NCBI GenBank assembly: GCA_022768465.1
Contig: JALELZ010000021.1
Span: 49,065-113,064 of the forward strand
Direction: 5' to 3'
Origin: Lachnospiraceae bacterium
Lineage (GTDB): Bacteria; Bacillota; Clostridia; Lachnospirales; Lachnospiraceae
Length of the DNA stretch: 64,000 nt
Below the pieces are notes generated by a model. The model saw nothing but the letters and a program-made list of their open reading frames with translations. It did not search any database and was not told where the DNA came from. Position numbers and translations under genes: made by a program. Below are positions 34,800-44,140 of this stretch, piece after piece (position 1 is the first letter of the stretch; the number at the start of each line of letters is the position of its first letter).

Positions 34800-37192
34800 A
34801 ACGCTGCCTGTTCCTTTATGTATGTTTTAATTTGAGCAACGCCCTCATATGCTGCGGCATTTTCACCATTTCTAACTATAAGAGTCGGCGCCTGCTTAAG
34901 CTGATACTGCTGTGCCAGCTCCTGATTCTCCGCAACGTCTAATACATTGTAGGCAATGCCTGCCTTATCAAGCAGTGGCTTAACTATTCTGCAGTTCGGG
35001 CAGGTAGCTGTTACGAAGAGGTCGCATTCATCCTTTGATGATACTAACGCCTCAGCTTTTGCTTCTTCTGCAGCTGCAAATGCCTTTTCACGATCACTCA
35101 GGCGTCTGCCCTCAAGCTTTGATTCATCTACGTTATATTCCTTGCGATGCTCAAACTCCTGAACCTTGCCGTCATTCCAGTTCTGAACCGGACGATAATA
35201 GCCGGTAATACGGCTCCATACCTCAGTCGCAGCTCCGCAATGCGGGCAGATCGGCTGCTCCCCGACTAAATATCCGTGCTCATTGCAAATAGAATAGGTC
35301 GGAGACATTGTATAGTATGGCAGTTTAAAGTTTTCTGCAATTTTACGAACAAGATTAGCCGCAGCCTTCCAATCAGGCAGCTTCTCTCCAAGGAACGCAT
35401 GGAAAACCGTACCTGAAGTATACAAAGTCTGAAGATCATCCTGTATTGCAAGCGCCTCGAAAATATCCTCTGTATAGCCTACAGGTAAATGAGACGAGTT
35501 AGTGTAATATGGTGTCTCATTTTCATTCTTTGCTGCAGTAATAATATCCGGATACATTTTCTTATCGTGCTTAGCAAGACGATAGGTTGTGGATTCTGCC
35601 GGTGTAGCTTCCAGATTATAAAGGTCTCCGTACATCTCCTGATAGTCCGAAAGTCTTTCACGCATATGGTTTAACACATCCTTTGCAAACTGCTGTGTTT
35701 CCTTATGAGTCAGATCCTTGCGAAGCCATTTTGCATTAAGTCCCACTTCATTCATACCGATAAGACCGATAGTTGAGAAATGATTCTCAAAGGTGCCGAG
35801 GTAATGCTTGGTATACGGATAAAGTCCCGCGTCCATAAGACGTGTAATAACAGTTCTCTTGGTCTTAAGCGAACGTGCAGCAATGTCCATCAGCTTATCC
35901 AGACGAGCATAGAAATCAGCCTCATCCGCAGCAAGATATGCTATACGCGGCAGATTGATGGTTACGACACCCACGCTTCCGGTGGACTCGCCTGATCCGA
36001 AAAAGCCGCCGGATTTCTTACGAAGCTCTCTTAGATCCAGACGCAGACGGCAGCACATGGAACGGACATCCGAAGGCTCCATATCCGAGTTTATATAGTT
36101 TGAAAAATACGGTGTACCGTATTTGGCGGTCATTTCAAAGAGAAGCTTGTTATTCTCTGTCTCGCTCCAGTCAAAGTCACGAGTTATGGAATATGTCGGA
36201 ATAGGATACTGGAATCCGTGACCTACAGCATCACCCTCGGTCATTACCTCGATGAATGCCTTGTTCACCATATCCATTTCCTTCTTACAATCGCCGTAGG
36301 TGAAGTCCATTTCCTTGCCGCCTACAATAGCCTTCTGATCTGCAAGATCCTTTGGCACAGTCCAGTCAAGCGTAATGTTGGAAAACGGTGCCTGTGTGCC
36401 CCAGCGGGACGGAGTATTTACACCGTAAATGAAGGATTGAATGCACTGCTTGACTTCCTTCTGGTTAAGGCCGTCTGTTCTGACAAACGGAGCAAGGTAT
36501 GTATCAAAGGATGAGAATGCCTGCGCACCTGCCCACTCATTCTGCATGATGCCAAGGAAATTGACCATCTGATTACAAAGAGTAGACAAATGAGAAGCCG
36601 GAGAGGAATTGATCTTTCCCGGAATACCAAGTCCCTGCTGAATCAGCTGTTTAAGGCTCCAGCCTGCGCAATAGCCTGTAAGCATGCTGAGATCATGAAT
36701 ATGCATATCTCCGCTCTTATGAGCATTGGCAACTTCCTCATCATAGATCTCGCTGAGCCAGTAGTTTGCAGTAATTGCACCTGAGTTTGAGAGAATAAGT
36801 CCGCCCACTGAATATGTAACTGTGGAATTTTCCTTAACGCGCCAGTCATTTACCTTGACGTAGTTATCCACTATCTCCTTATAATCCAGCATTGTCGTCT
36901 TCAGATTACGGATCTTCTCGCGCTGCTTACGATACAGAATGTACGCCTTTGCCACATCCTCATAACCGGCTCTTCCAAGTACAGACTCTACACTGTCCTG
37001 AATATCCTCTACAGTGATTTTTTCGTCCTTGATCTTAGGCTGATAATCCGCCGTAACCTTTAAGGCCAAAAAATCGATTGTATCGGGATTGTACTGCTTG
37101 CCTGTGGCTTCAAATGCTTTTGTGATGGCAACACTGATTTTAGAAATATTAAAATCGGTAATCTTCCCATCTCGTTTAACAACCTGGTACAT
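34796..37192 (-). CDS. nrdD: anaerobic ribonucleoside-triphosphate reductase with C-terminal redoxin domain
   Basis: Makes deoxyribonucleotides without oxygen using a glycyl radical. Over 798 residues: ATP-cone at about 1-100 (VVKRDGKITDFNISKISVAI), the barrel with the DVRSMCCRLRLD cysteines, a zinc cluster including C636, C649 and C652, and the radical-site loop RITGYYRPVQNWNDGK with Gly664. The family usually stops near 710. Here a helical linker and a glutaredoxin/thioredoxin-like domain of about 78 residues follow (721-798), with the active site C731-P-N-C734. Together with the overlapping trxB this suggests electron supply from NADPH through the fused domain rather than from formate. Confidence 0.95.
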   Translation of the reverse strand: MYQVVKRDGKITDFNISKISVAITKAFEATGKQYNPDTIDFLALKVTADYQPKIKDEKITVEDIQDSVESVLGRAGYEDVAKAYILYRKQREKIRNLKTTMLDYKEIVDNYVKVNDWRVKENSTVTYSVGGLILSNSGAITANYWLSEIYDEEVANAHKSGDMHIHDLSMLTGYCAGWSLKQLIQQGLGIPGKINSSPASHLSTLCNQMVNFLGIMQNEWAGAQAFSSFDTYLAPFVRTDGLNQKEVKQCIQSFIYGVNTPSRWGTQAPFSNITLDWTVPKDLADQKAIVGGKEMDFTYGDCKKEMDMVNKAFIEVMTEGDAVGHGFQYPIPTYSITRDFDWSETENNKLLFEMTAKYGTPYFSNYINSDMEPSDVRSMCCRLRLDLRELRKKSGGFFGSGESTGSVGVVTINLPRIAYLAADEADFYARLDKLMDIAARSLKTKRTVITRLMDAGLYPYTKHYLGTFENHFSTIGLIGMNEVGLNAKWLRKDLTHKETQQFAKDVLNHMRERLSDYQEMYGDLYNLEATPAESTTYRLAKHDKKMYPDIITAAKNENETPYYTNSSHLPVGYTEDIFEALAIQDDLQTLYTSGTVFHAFLGEKLPDWKAAANLVRKIAENFKLPYYTMSPTYSICNEHGYLVGEQPICPHCGAATEVWSRITGYYRPVQNWNDGKVQEFEHRKEYNVDESKLEGRRLSDREKAFAAAEEAKAEALVSSKDECDLFVTATCPNCRIVKPLLDKAGIAYNVLDVAENQELAQQYQLKQAPTLIVRNGENAAAYEGVAQIKTYIKEQAAL

Positions 37193-37320
37193 TCTGCATT
37201 CTCCTTCTGCTTTTACATTGTTTATGTATTTTTTTATTAAATATATGATGATATTGGGTTCAAAAAGTCTTTTTTCCTTATCAATGCCGGATTGCTGCGC
37301 GTTTTGCGCTCCCGCAATTA

Positions 37321-38013
37321 TTAAATGCCTCGAACCTGTGCGTTAGGTATCCATGGCAGTACAGCCTGCCTCATTTCTTCCATTTCGCTCTTGCTTAAAG
37401 GAGTCATCCCACTTCCGATCAGATTCCCGGAATCAACAAACTGCTGAATAAAATATTTCTGTGTTCCTTTAAGCCAAGCACCTATTTGACGAATATCCTC
37501 TGTTGTGTGAAGCGGATGACAGACCGTAGTCCTAAATTCAAACTTCACATCGGAATTCATGAGTATTTTCACGCTCTCCTGCGCCTTTATAAGCACATCT
37601 ATGCCTCCGCAGGTTTTTGTATAATTTGCGGGGCTGTTCTTTATGTCCATAGCCACATAATCAAGCAGACCCTCATTTATCAGTTCTGTAAGTAATGCCG
37701 GATTCGTTCCATTGGTATCTAATTTTACAGCAAAGCCAAGCTCACGTATCTTTTGAATAATCGCCCTTAACTCATCACCATATATAGTTGGCTCACCGCC
37801 TGTTATGCACACACCGTCAAGCAGTCCTCTGCGGCTTTGAAGAAATGATATAAGCTCATCCTCTGATATATGGGTTTCCTGTGAATTTGTAACTGCCAGA
37901 GAAGCATTGTGACAGAAAGGACAACGAAGATTACATCCGGAAATAAATACAGTGCACGCAATGCGTTCCGGAAAATCTAATAAAGTCAGCTTCTGCAGCC
38001 CTGTAATATGCAT
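37321..38013 (-). CDS. nrdG: anaerobic ribonucleotide reductase activating protein, radical SAM
   Basis: A 230-residue activase of the NrdG/PflA-like type that installs the glycyl radical on NrdD. The cluster motif C27-x3-C31-x2-C34 (SGCNLRCPFCHN) is intact, followed by GGEPT and DTNGT. It precedes nrdD by 128 bp. It has an extended -10 promoter and upstream NrdR-like boxes. It is the intact paralogue of the cluster-less protein encoded at 6628-7350. Confidence 0.93.
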   Translation of the reverse strand: MHITGLQKLTLLDFPERIACTVFISGCNLRCPFCHNASLAVTNSQETHISEDELISFLQSRRGLLDGVCITGGEPTIYGDELRAIIQKIRELGFAVKLDTNGTNPALLTELINEGLLDYVAMDIKNSPANYTKTCGGIDVLIKAQESVKILMNSDVKFEFRTTVCHPLHTTEDIRQIGAWLKGTQKYFIQQFVDSGNLIGSGMTPLSKSEMEEMRQAVLPWIPNAQVRGI

Positions 38014-38045
38014 ATCGTTACCTCACTGTTTGTGTGTCGAAATCA

Positions 38046-38074
38046 ATTATAGCACATTGAAAAATTAACTTCAA
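38046..38074 (-). promoter_or_regulatory. promoter of nrdG-nrdD-trxB
   Basis: Minus strand: -35 TTGAAG (38069-38074), 17-nt spacer, -10 TATAAT (38046-38051) with extended TGC. Confidence 0.75.
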
Positions 38075-38081
38075 TGAATTG

Positions 38082-38129
38082 AACATAAATATTGTGTTTA
38101 TACAATAAAAAAGCAACAACATATTGTGT
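38082..38129 (-). promoter_or_regulatory. tandem NrdR-box-like sites
   Basis: Two 16-bp sites share ACACAATAT on the minus strand (38114-38129 and 38082-38097), spaced exactly 32 bp apart, or three helical turns, as NrdR repressor boxes usually are. They lie just upstream of the -35. I scored 13 and 12 of 16 matches to the NrdR consensus by eye. The remaining spacer to 38328 shows a short palindrome (ATCTAATTTTAGAT near 38190) and no gene. Confidence 0.65.
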
Positions 38130-38328
38130 TTTATATTCTCAGCTTTTTTACCGCATCAAAATGCCTTAAATATAAGGAAATATCTAATTTTAGATACTGT
38201 AAATTCTGTCAGCTAGAAATACTGTCAAACCGCAAAGAAGGACCGATACCGTCAGGCCTTTTGCTCCGGCCATCTCATATCAGTCCTTGAGATTTATTTA
38301 TTAAATTCTCTGTATATCAGCCTAATGC

Positions 38329-39906
38329 TTATGCATATTTTGCCGCTATATCCTTAAGCTCTGCCTCGTGTCCCTCTGCCCATTCAGCATAAGTTGTCTT
38401 TTCTGCGGATACTGCCTCAGCTATATCTACAAGCAGCTTCGGTATATCATTAACAAGAATTATCGGTCCCGGCTCTGAAAGCTTTTCGCTTCCCTTTTTA
38501 TCGGAGCCTCCAAGATATAATGTAAATGCAGGCTGCATTTCTTCTCCAACCTTCTTCATTGCTCCGCGGAATCCGATAGGTGCCGTAAACTGTCCGGCAC
38601 ATGAGGACGGACATCCCGATATATGTATCTGAGGTAAAACACCGTCTGCATAGTCATGCTTTCTGAGTTCCTCAACACATAACTTAAGAAGTCCCTGTGA
38701 GTCTCCGAGTCCAACCTGGCAGGTCTTTGCTCCGACACATGCAACAGAGGTCTCGAATATATTGCGTGCTCCGTCTGAGGTAACAGCAAGCACCTTTTCT
38801 GCCTCTGACGGTGTCAGATTAATAACATAAATACCTTCATTAGGTGTCACTCTGAGCTCGACAGCATCCATGTCTTTTATAGTTTCATAGAGCATTACAA
38901 GTGCCTTCGGCTCTATCATGCCTCCTATCGGCTGATAGTATACCGCATAAAGACCGTCCTGTTTCTGCGCATAAACCCTCTTGTTGCCGATAAGCTCATC
39001 CGAAGCCTTCTCGCCCTTATCCTGCTTTGCTTTTAATTCATCTGCAAATGCATTCTCCCACGCAGTGATCTCTGCCTTATCTATCTTAAGTGAGCTATCC
39101 TTGTATGCCTCTTCAAGCTGCTTATTAAATTCAGCCTTGAGTCCCTCAACTCCGAGAGTTTCCTGCATATATCTTGTACGCGCACGGCCTCTGTTCTCAT
39201 AGTTTCCGTTAGCCTTAAAGGTTTCTACCATTGCCTTGGCATAATATCTTATATTAAGCGGATCAATATGCTCTGCAGCCTTTACTCCGATCTTCGGATT
39301 ATTGCCCATACCTCCGCAGATATAAACATCAAAGGTGCCGTCTTCATTGGCAGCAAAGCCCAGATCGCGGATAGTGGCATGTGTGGCATTGGACGCTGTA
39401 TTAGTGAATGCGCACTTAAGCTTTCTCGGGAATTTCGGCCCCTTTATAAAGCCGAGCATGTAATCTCCCAGGGTGAGTGCATAAGGCATAACATCAAAAT
39501 ACTCGCCTTTTTCAACGCCTGAAAGCGGTGCACACATAATATTTCTCGGGAAATCTCCGCCTCCGCCTCTGGTCATCATGCCGGCCTCCCATGCAGGAAG
39601 TATAGCCTCGCAAAGCGTCTTTGCATCCATGTCATGAAGCTGTATGGCCTCGCAGGTAGTGAGCTTTGCCCTCTTAACATCGAATTTTGTGATGATCTCG
39701 GCAATGCCCTTAAGCATTTCCTTTGTAAGGCGTCCTCCGTTCATTCTGAGTCTCAGCATATGCGTTTTAGCTCCGCGCTGTGCATAGCTTCCGAAGCCGC
39801 CCGAAAAGCCCTTGTAATCCCCTACACTAAGTGTCTCTTCGGAAAATTTCATTGTCTTATCATAGAATTCCTGAAGATCATCCTTAAAAATATCTAAATA
39901 ATTCAT
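38329..39906 (-). CDS. sirohaem-containing sulfite/nitrite reductase-like protein
   Basis: A 525-residue protein with the duplicated ferredoxin-like half-domains and the [4Fe-4S]-sirohaem cysteines: CVGAKTCQVGLGDS (C-x5-C) and HISGCPSSCAGQF (C-x3-C). N-terminal GGRLTKEMLKGIAEI and KLTTCEAIQLHDM belong to the first ferrite-reductase half. It may reduce sulfite or nitrite with ferredoxin; sequence alone cannot decide which. The start overlaps the preceding DUF362 gene by 4 bp. Sirohaem could come from the gene at 25800. Confidence 0.9.
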   Translation of the reverse strand: MNYLDIFKDDLQEFYDKTMKFSEETLSVGDYKGFSGGFGSYAQRGAKTHMLRLRMNGGRLTKEMLKGIAEIITKFDVKRAKLTTCEAIQLHDMDAKTLCEAILPAWEAGMMTRGGGGDFPRNIMCAPLSGVEKGEYFDVMPYALTLGDYMLGFIKGPKFPRKLKCAFTNTASNATHATIRDLGFAANEDGTFDVYICGGMGNNPKIGVKAAEHIDPLNIRYYAKAMVETFKANGNYENRGRARTRYMQETLGVEGLKAEFNKQLEEAYKDSSLKIDKAEITAWENAFADELKAKQDKGEKASDELIGNKRVYAQKQDGLYAVYYQPIGGMIEPKALVMLYETIKDMDAVELRVTPNEGIYVINLTPSEAEKVLAVTSDGARNIFETSVACVGAKTCQVGLGDSQGLLKLCVEELRKHDYADGVLPQIHISGCPSSCAGQFTAPIGFRGAMKKVGEEMQPAFTLYLGGSDKKGSEKLSEPGPIILVNDIPKLLVDIAEAVSAEKTTYAEWAEGHEAELKDIAAKYA

Positions 39907-41021
39907 TTGTTTTCTGCTCTCCTTATATACTCCTTAAATTCCTCATAAATTTGATTTTCAGTCGGCGGACAGCCCTTTACGCAAAAATCAAATTTAGAGG
40001 TGCAATTACCCACTCCTAATTTGCCGGTCTTTCCTCTGTAGCCCTGTCCTATGCGAACCTTACACGGAAGCTTATCAAAAAGCCCTTCATCCTTAAGCAT
40101 CTGCAATGCCGGAATCAGATATCCGTAGCAGGCGCTGCAGGAATCTACAGAATCCACTGCCTCCTGAAGCGCTATGACCTTGCCTGAATAAGGAAGCGTA
40201 TTTTCTTCTCTCCATTCGCCGCTTTCTCTGACTATCTCTATCTTAGCCGAAGACACATCAGCATATCCGACACCAAGCTTTTCCGCAAGACCTATATACT
40301 GTACATCCTCAACATCGGTGTGCAGGAGCTTGCAGGCATAAGCATCAGTAAGCACAGGATCGGTCGCTGCCATAATGCAGTTTCTGTAAACCGGATTTCC
40401 TCCGTCCTCAAAGTCCAGATCTCCGCAGATGTTATCGATTATAATGAGATCCTGATGCATTGCTGCATTAAGATGAGCAATCGGCTCATGCAGCCCGCAG
40501 GCATGAAAATGTCTCTTTTCGCGGTTTGTGAGAAGACCTTTAAAATTCTTAAGCGCACATGTGATATGGGTCTGGCAATGTCCCTTAAGTACAGGCACAT
40601 TTATCATAAACTCGACCTTTCTTGCAATATCGCATATTTCAATATCCATGCCCGCGCAGTCTATCTTCGTTGCCTTTTCCTTCTGAAGGTCATAAAACGG
40701 TATGCCGTACTGCTCTGAAACCTTGTCAAAGCCGCTCACCGTATAAGATTCGGTGGTCTTATCACCTACCCATGAGCCTTCAAGCATGATAATGTTATCA
40801 AAGCCGCTTTCCTTAAGATATTCAATTATTCCCGATACTACCTCAGGATGAGTGATCCCGCCCTGATCTGCTGTAGACGGTGAAACAAGGTTTGGTTTAA
40901 TGCCAATAAGCGTATGACTGGCCGGTATAAGTGCCGAAGCCTCTATGCTTTGAAGAAGCTCCTTTGTCATTTCCTTATAATCAGTTCCGTATATCTTAAA
41001 AATCTGATCTCTGCTTATCAT
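39903..41021 (-). CDS. DUF362 domain-containing protein
   Basis: A 372-residue protein. Its core (GIKPNLVSPSTADQGGITHP, then INVPVLKGHCQTHITCALKN and FKGLLTNREKRHFH) is the DUF362 signature. The C-terminal third adds cysteines (SCSACYGYL, GNCTSKFDFCVKGCPPTE) that could hold metal or an Fe-S cluster. ATG at 41021 has a GGAGG site; an earlier in-frame start has none. It overlaps the sirohaem reductase by 4 bp, so the two are translationally coupled and probably work together. Function of DUF362 is not established. Confidence 0.88.
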   Translation of the reverse strand: MISRDQIFKIYGTDYKEMTKELLQSIEASALIPASHTLIGIKPNLVSPSTADQGGITHPEVVSGIIEYLKESGFDNIIMLEGSWVGDKTTESYTVSGFDKVSEQYGIPFYDLQKEKATKIDCAGMDIEICDIARKVEFMINVPVLKGHCQTHITCALKNFKGLLTNREKRHFHACGLHEPIAHLNAAMHQDLIIIDNICGDLDFEDGGNPVYRNCIMAATDPVLTDAYACKLLHTDVEDVQYIGLAEKLGVGYADVSSAKIEIVRESGEWREENTLPYSGKVIALQEAVDSVDSCSACYGYLIPALQMLKDEGLFDKLPCKVRIGQGYRGKTGKLGVGNCTSKFDFCVKGCPPTENQIYEEFKEYIRRAENK

Positions 41022-41329
41022 AGCCTTTGCCTCCTCTCTAAAGAAAACCGCATAGATCATTAATCAAACGTATAAAACAAGCCCGGCGCAGTATACTGAA
41101 CTTTTGAAGATCTGCAGCTGCCTCAGATATATACAGTTATATACAGCTATTTATAATTATATATCCTGATAGTTAAATATTCTATCTTTTATTTCTCTGC
41201 AGAAAGTTTTTCTTCACCATTTTTCTTCACAAAACATTCACAGCGGCACCCTTTACTTTAATGAGGCGGCAGTGCTACTATCAGCATAATAAAGCATTAC
41301 AAGCACAAAACTATGAATACGGAGGAAAA
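41022..41329. other. intergenic region between divergent DUF362 and P-type ATPase genes
   Basis: About 310 bp. A tandem repeat of TATATACAG-type units lies at about 41126-41150, and the rest is AT-rich. No riboswitch consensus for metals is recognised and no gene is seen. Confidence 0.45.
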
Positions 41330-43771
41330 ATGTCAACAGACCACCAAGATAATGCCACTGCCATACGAGGGCTTACGCAAAAAGAAGCCGAGGAAAGAAA
41401 GGCCGCCGGGCTCACCAACAAAACCGACAGTTCAAACAGCCGTTCTGTCAGCGAAATAATAATATCTAATATATTTACATATTTTAACCTTATATTTCTG
41501 GTACTTTCAGTACTTCTTATAATTGCGCGCTCATACCGCAATCTTACATTTTTACCTATAGTCATTATTAATACTTTAGTCGGCATCATCCAGGAGCTTA
41601 GAGCTAAGCATGTCCTTGATGAGATGAACATCTTAAACGCCCCGCACTCATCTGTTATGAGAGATTCTGTTCTTATTAAAGTTCCCTCCGAGGAGCTTGT
41701 AAAGGATGATGTCGTACTGCTTTCAAGCGGAGATCAGATATGTGCCGATGCCTCCGTAATCAGCGGAAGTATTCGTGTGAATGAAGCCCTGCTCACCGGA
41801 GAAGCCGATGAAATAGAGAAAAATGTCGGTTCTTCTCTCCTTTCAGGCAGCTTTGTCGTTGCCGGCACCTGCTATGCCCGCCTTGAAAAGGTCGGAAATG
41901 ACTCGTATATATCTAAGCTAACCGCCGAGGCAAAGGCAATGTCAGGCAGTGAGCAGTCTGAAATGATACGCTGCATTAACGCCATAGTCAAATGGGTCGG
42001 CATTGCTATCATTCCGATAGGGATCATTCTCTTTCTTCAGGCACATTTTATAAATCATGAGACCTTCAGCACCTCCATAACCTCTATGGTAGCTGCTGTC
42101 ATCGGTATGATCCCGGAAGGCCTTTATCTTCTTACGACCGCCGCACTTGCCTTAGGCACGGTTCGTCTCTCGAGAAAAAAGGTGCTGCTTCACGAAATGA
42201 AAAGTATAGAAACTCTGGCGCGTGTAGACATTCTGTGCGTAGATAAGACGGGAACCATCACTGAGCCTGATATGAGCGTGACGGACACTATTTGGCTGGA
42301 AAATGCCGACAACACCTCTTCTGCCTGCCTTTTTGCCGATTATGTAAATGTTTCCACCGATACAAACTCAACGATGCAGGCACTTAAGCGCTTTGCTTCC
42401 GGCATGAGCATAAGCTCCCGCACCGCGCTTAAGATAGAGCCATTTTCCTCTAAGCAAAAATACGGATCCATAGCCTTTGAGGACGGAACCTATCTTTTAG
42501 GTGCGCCGGATTATGTTATGGGCGGAAGTGTTGAAAGCTCTATCAAAGCAAAGATAGCGCCATACTTGAAAAGCGGTAAACGTGTACTGCTTTTTGCAAA
42601 GCTTTTAACAAATACAGCTGTGGAGATCAGTACTGCGGTAAATGACAAAGAAAAAACTTATCGCGAAATCATGCCGCTCGGAATAATAGTGCTTTCAAAT
42701 CCGGTTCGTAAAAATGCCGCTGATACTTTCAGATATTTTGACGAGCAGGATGTAACGATAAAGGTCATATCCGGAGATGATCCTGAGACTGTCTCTTCCG
42801 TAGCAATGGAGGCCGGTATAAAAAATGCAGATAAGGCCGTAGATGCTTCTCTTTTAGACACCGAAGCCAAGCTCAGAGCTGCCGCTTCAAAATACACCGT
42901 TTTCGGCAGAGTCTCTCCGGAGCAAAAGAGGAAATTGGTTCATGCCATGCAGCTTGCCGGACACACCGTTGCCATGACGGGTGACGGTGTAAATGACATT
43001 CTTGCAATGAAGGATGCCGATTGCTCCGTAGCTATGGCTTCAGGAAGTGAGGCCGCAGCTCAGGCTGCTCAGGTCGTACTTTTAGATTCTGATTTTGCAC
43101 ATATGCCGGATGTCGTACTCGAAGGCCGAAGAGTTGTAAACAATGTTCAGCGTTCCTCTTCACTCTTCCTGGTTAAAAATATTTTCTCCCTGCTGCTTGC
43201 ACTGATATCTGTCATTCTGGCTCTTACTTATCCGCTCCAGCCGGCACAGGTTTCCCTTGTTGCCATGTTTACAATAGGAACACCGGGATTTCTTCTTGCA
43301 CTTGAGAAGAGCACAACGAGAATACAGGGCCATTTCCTTAAAAACGTGCTTATGAATGCTCTTCCTGCAGCCATCACTGATACTGCCGCAGTCTGTATAT
43401 TTGTGACCTGCGGAGATGTATTCTCACTTGCGGAGGGCGAGACATCAACTGCTGCCGTTATTATCCTGTCCTTAGTAGGCTTTATGATTCTTCTTTATAT
43501 CAGCAGACCGCTTAACAAATGGCGTGCCGGAGTCCTGGCCTTCAATATCGCAGGCTGGCTGTTCTGCTGTCATTTTATGAAGTGGTGGTTCGGCTTAAGC
43601 CATATGAGCTTTGCCTGCACACTGCTTACTATCGTATTTGCGGTAGGTGCGGAATCTGTATTCAGACACATGACGCTTCTCTGTGAATGGCTGGATAAAC
43701 GTCTGGGCTTCGGAGATAAGCAATTGAAAAATCGCCGCACAAAGTATCTCACAATGTCCGGCAGAAATTAA
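41330..43771 (+). CDS. cation-translocating P-type ATPase, CtpE-like
   Basis: An 813-residue membrane pump. Phosphorylation Asp305 sits in CVDKTGTITEPD, the actuator domain shows LLTGEADEI, M4 has MIPEGLYLLTTAALA, the P-domain has MTGDGVNDILAMKDADCSVA, and about ten membrane helices are predicted. The N-terminus lacks metal-binding CxxC modules, so it is not a Cu/Zn pump. It is closest in layout to CtpE-type pumps, of which the mycobacterial one has been linked to calcium. The ATG at 41330 follows GGAGG; an upstream start adds 23 unlikely residues. Substrate is inferred, not shown. Confidence 0.9.
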   Translation: MSTDHQDNATAIRGLTQKEAEERKAAGLTNKTDSSNSRSVSEIIISNIFTYFNLIFLVLSVLLIIARSYRNLTFLPIVIINTLVGIIQELRAKHVLDEMNILNAPHSSVMRDSVLIKVPSEELVKDDVVLLSSGDQICADASVISGSIRVNEALLTGEADEIEKNVGSSLLSGSFVVAGTCYARLEKVGNDSYISKLTAEAKAMSGSEQSEMIRCINAIVKWVGIAIIPIGIILFLQAHFINHETFSTSITSMVAAVIGMIPEGLYLLTTAALALGTVRLSRKKVLLHEMKSIETLARVDILCVDKTGTITEPDMSVTDTIWLENADNTSSACLFADYVNVSTDTNSTMQALKRFASGMSISSRTALKIEPFSSKQKYGSIAFEDGTYLLGAPDYVMGGSVESSIKAKIAPYLKSGKRVLLFAKLLTNTAVEISTAVNDKEKTYREIMPLGIIVLSNPVRKNAADTFRYFDEQDVTIKVISGDDPETVSSVAMEAGIKNADKAVDASLLDTEAKLRAAASKYTVFGRVSPEQKRKLVHAMQLAGHTVAMTGDGVNDILAMKDADCSVAMASGSEAAAQAAQVVLLDSDFAHMPDVVLEGRRVVNNVQRSSSLFLVKNIFSLLLALISVILALTYPLQPAQVSLVAMFTIGTPGFLLALEKSTTRIQGHFLKNVLMNALPAAITDTAAVCIFVTCGDVFSLAEGETSTAAVIILSLVGFMILLYISRPLNKWRAGVLAFNIAGWLFCCHFMKWWFGLSHMSFACTLLTIVFAVGAESVFRHMTLLCEWLDKRLGFGDKQLKNRRTKYLTMSGRN

Positions 43772-43781
43772 AAGCATATAA

Positions 43782-43837
43782 AAAGGGGCCGCTGTGCTAA
43801 CGGATCAAAACTCCGTAAATACAGTGGCCTCTTTTAT
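43782..43837. terminator. long hairpin terminator between convergent genes
   Basis: Arms AAGGGGCCGCTGTGCTAACGGA and TCCGTAAATACAGTGGCCTCTT pair with a few mismatches; A and T runs border it. It ends the P-type ATPase transcript and can end the YajC-like cluster from the other side. Confidence 0.85.
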
Positions 43838-43859
43838 TATCTCGTTTTATTTATAAAAC

Positions 43860-44135
43860 TCAGTCTATGACTTCCTTTATAGCACCTCTGAGCATCTTTG
43901 CTCTTATGTGCTTGCCCTCTGCACAGCTAAGCTCTACAAGGATCTCTTTATTATTGCTGAGCTCTGCCACAGTGCAGCAGATCCCGCTGATGGTGCATAT
44001 TCTTGTTCCGATCTGAAGCTTTGCATTTATTGCATCAAGATGCTTCTTCTCTTTTCTTTTCTTTCCGAATACTATGAAGTAAAGAAGAACTACATAGGCA
44101 ATAATTATAAGAACCGCAAATATCTTTGGCATCAT
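43860..44135 (-). CDS. YajC-like small membrane protein (third of three)
   Basis: A 91-residue protein: one N-terminal transmembrane helix (IFAVLIIIAYVVLLYFIVFG), a basic stretch KKRKEKKH, then a beta-rich domain with KLQIGTRICTISGICCTVAE that matches the YajC pattern GT-x-[IV]-x-T-I-x-G-x-x-G(C)-T-V. YajC associates with the SecDF translocase. It follows its neighbour by 5 bp. Confidence 0.7.
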   Translation of the reverse strand: MMPKIFAVLIIIAYVVLLYFIVFGKKRKEKKHLDAINAKLQIGTRICTISGICCTVAELSNNKEILVELSCAEGKHIRAKMLRGAIKEVID

Positions 44136-44140
44136 AATTT

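Noticed and set aside
41022..41329. Metal riboswitch before the P-type ATPase
   Set aside because: I could not match the yybP-ykoY or M-box consensus.
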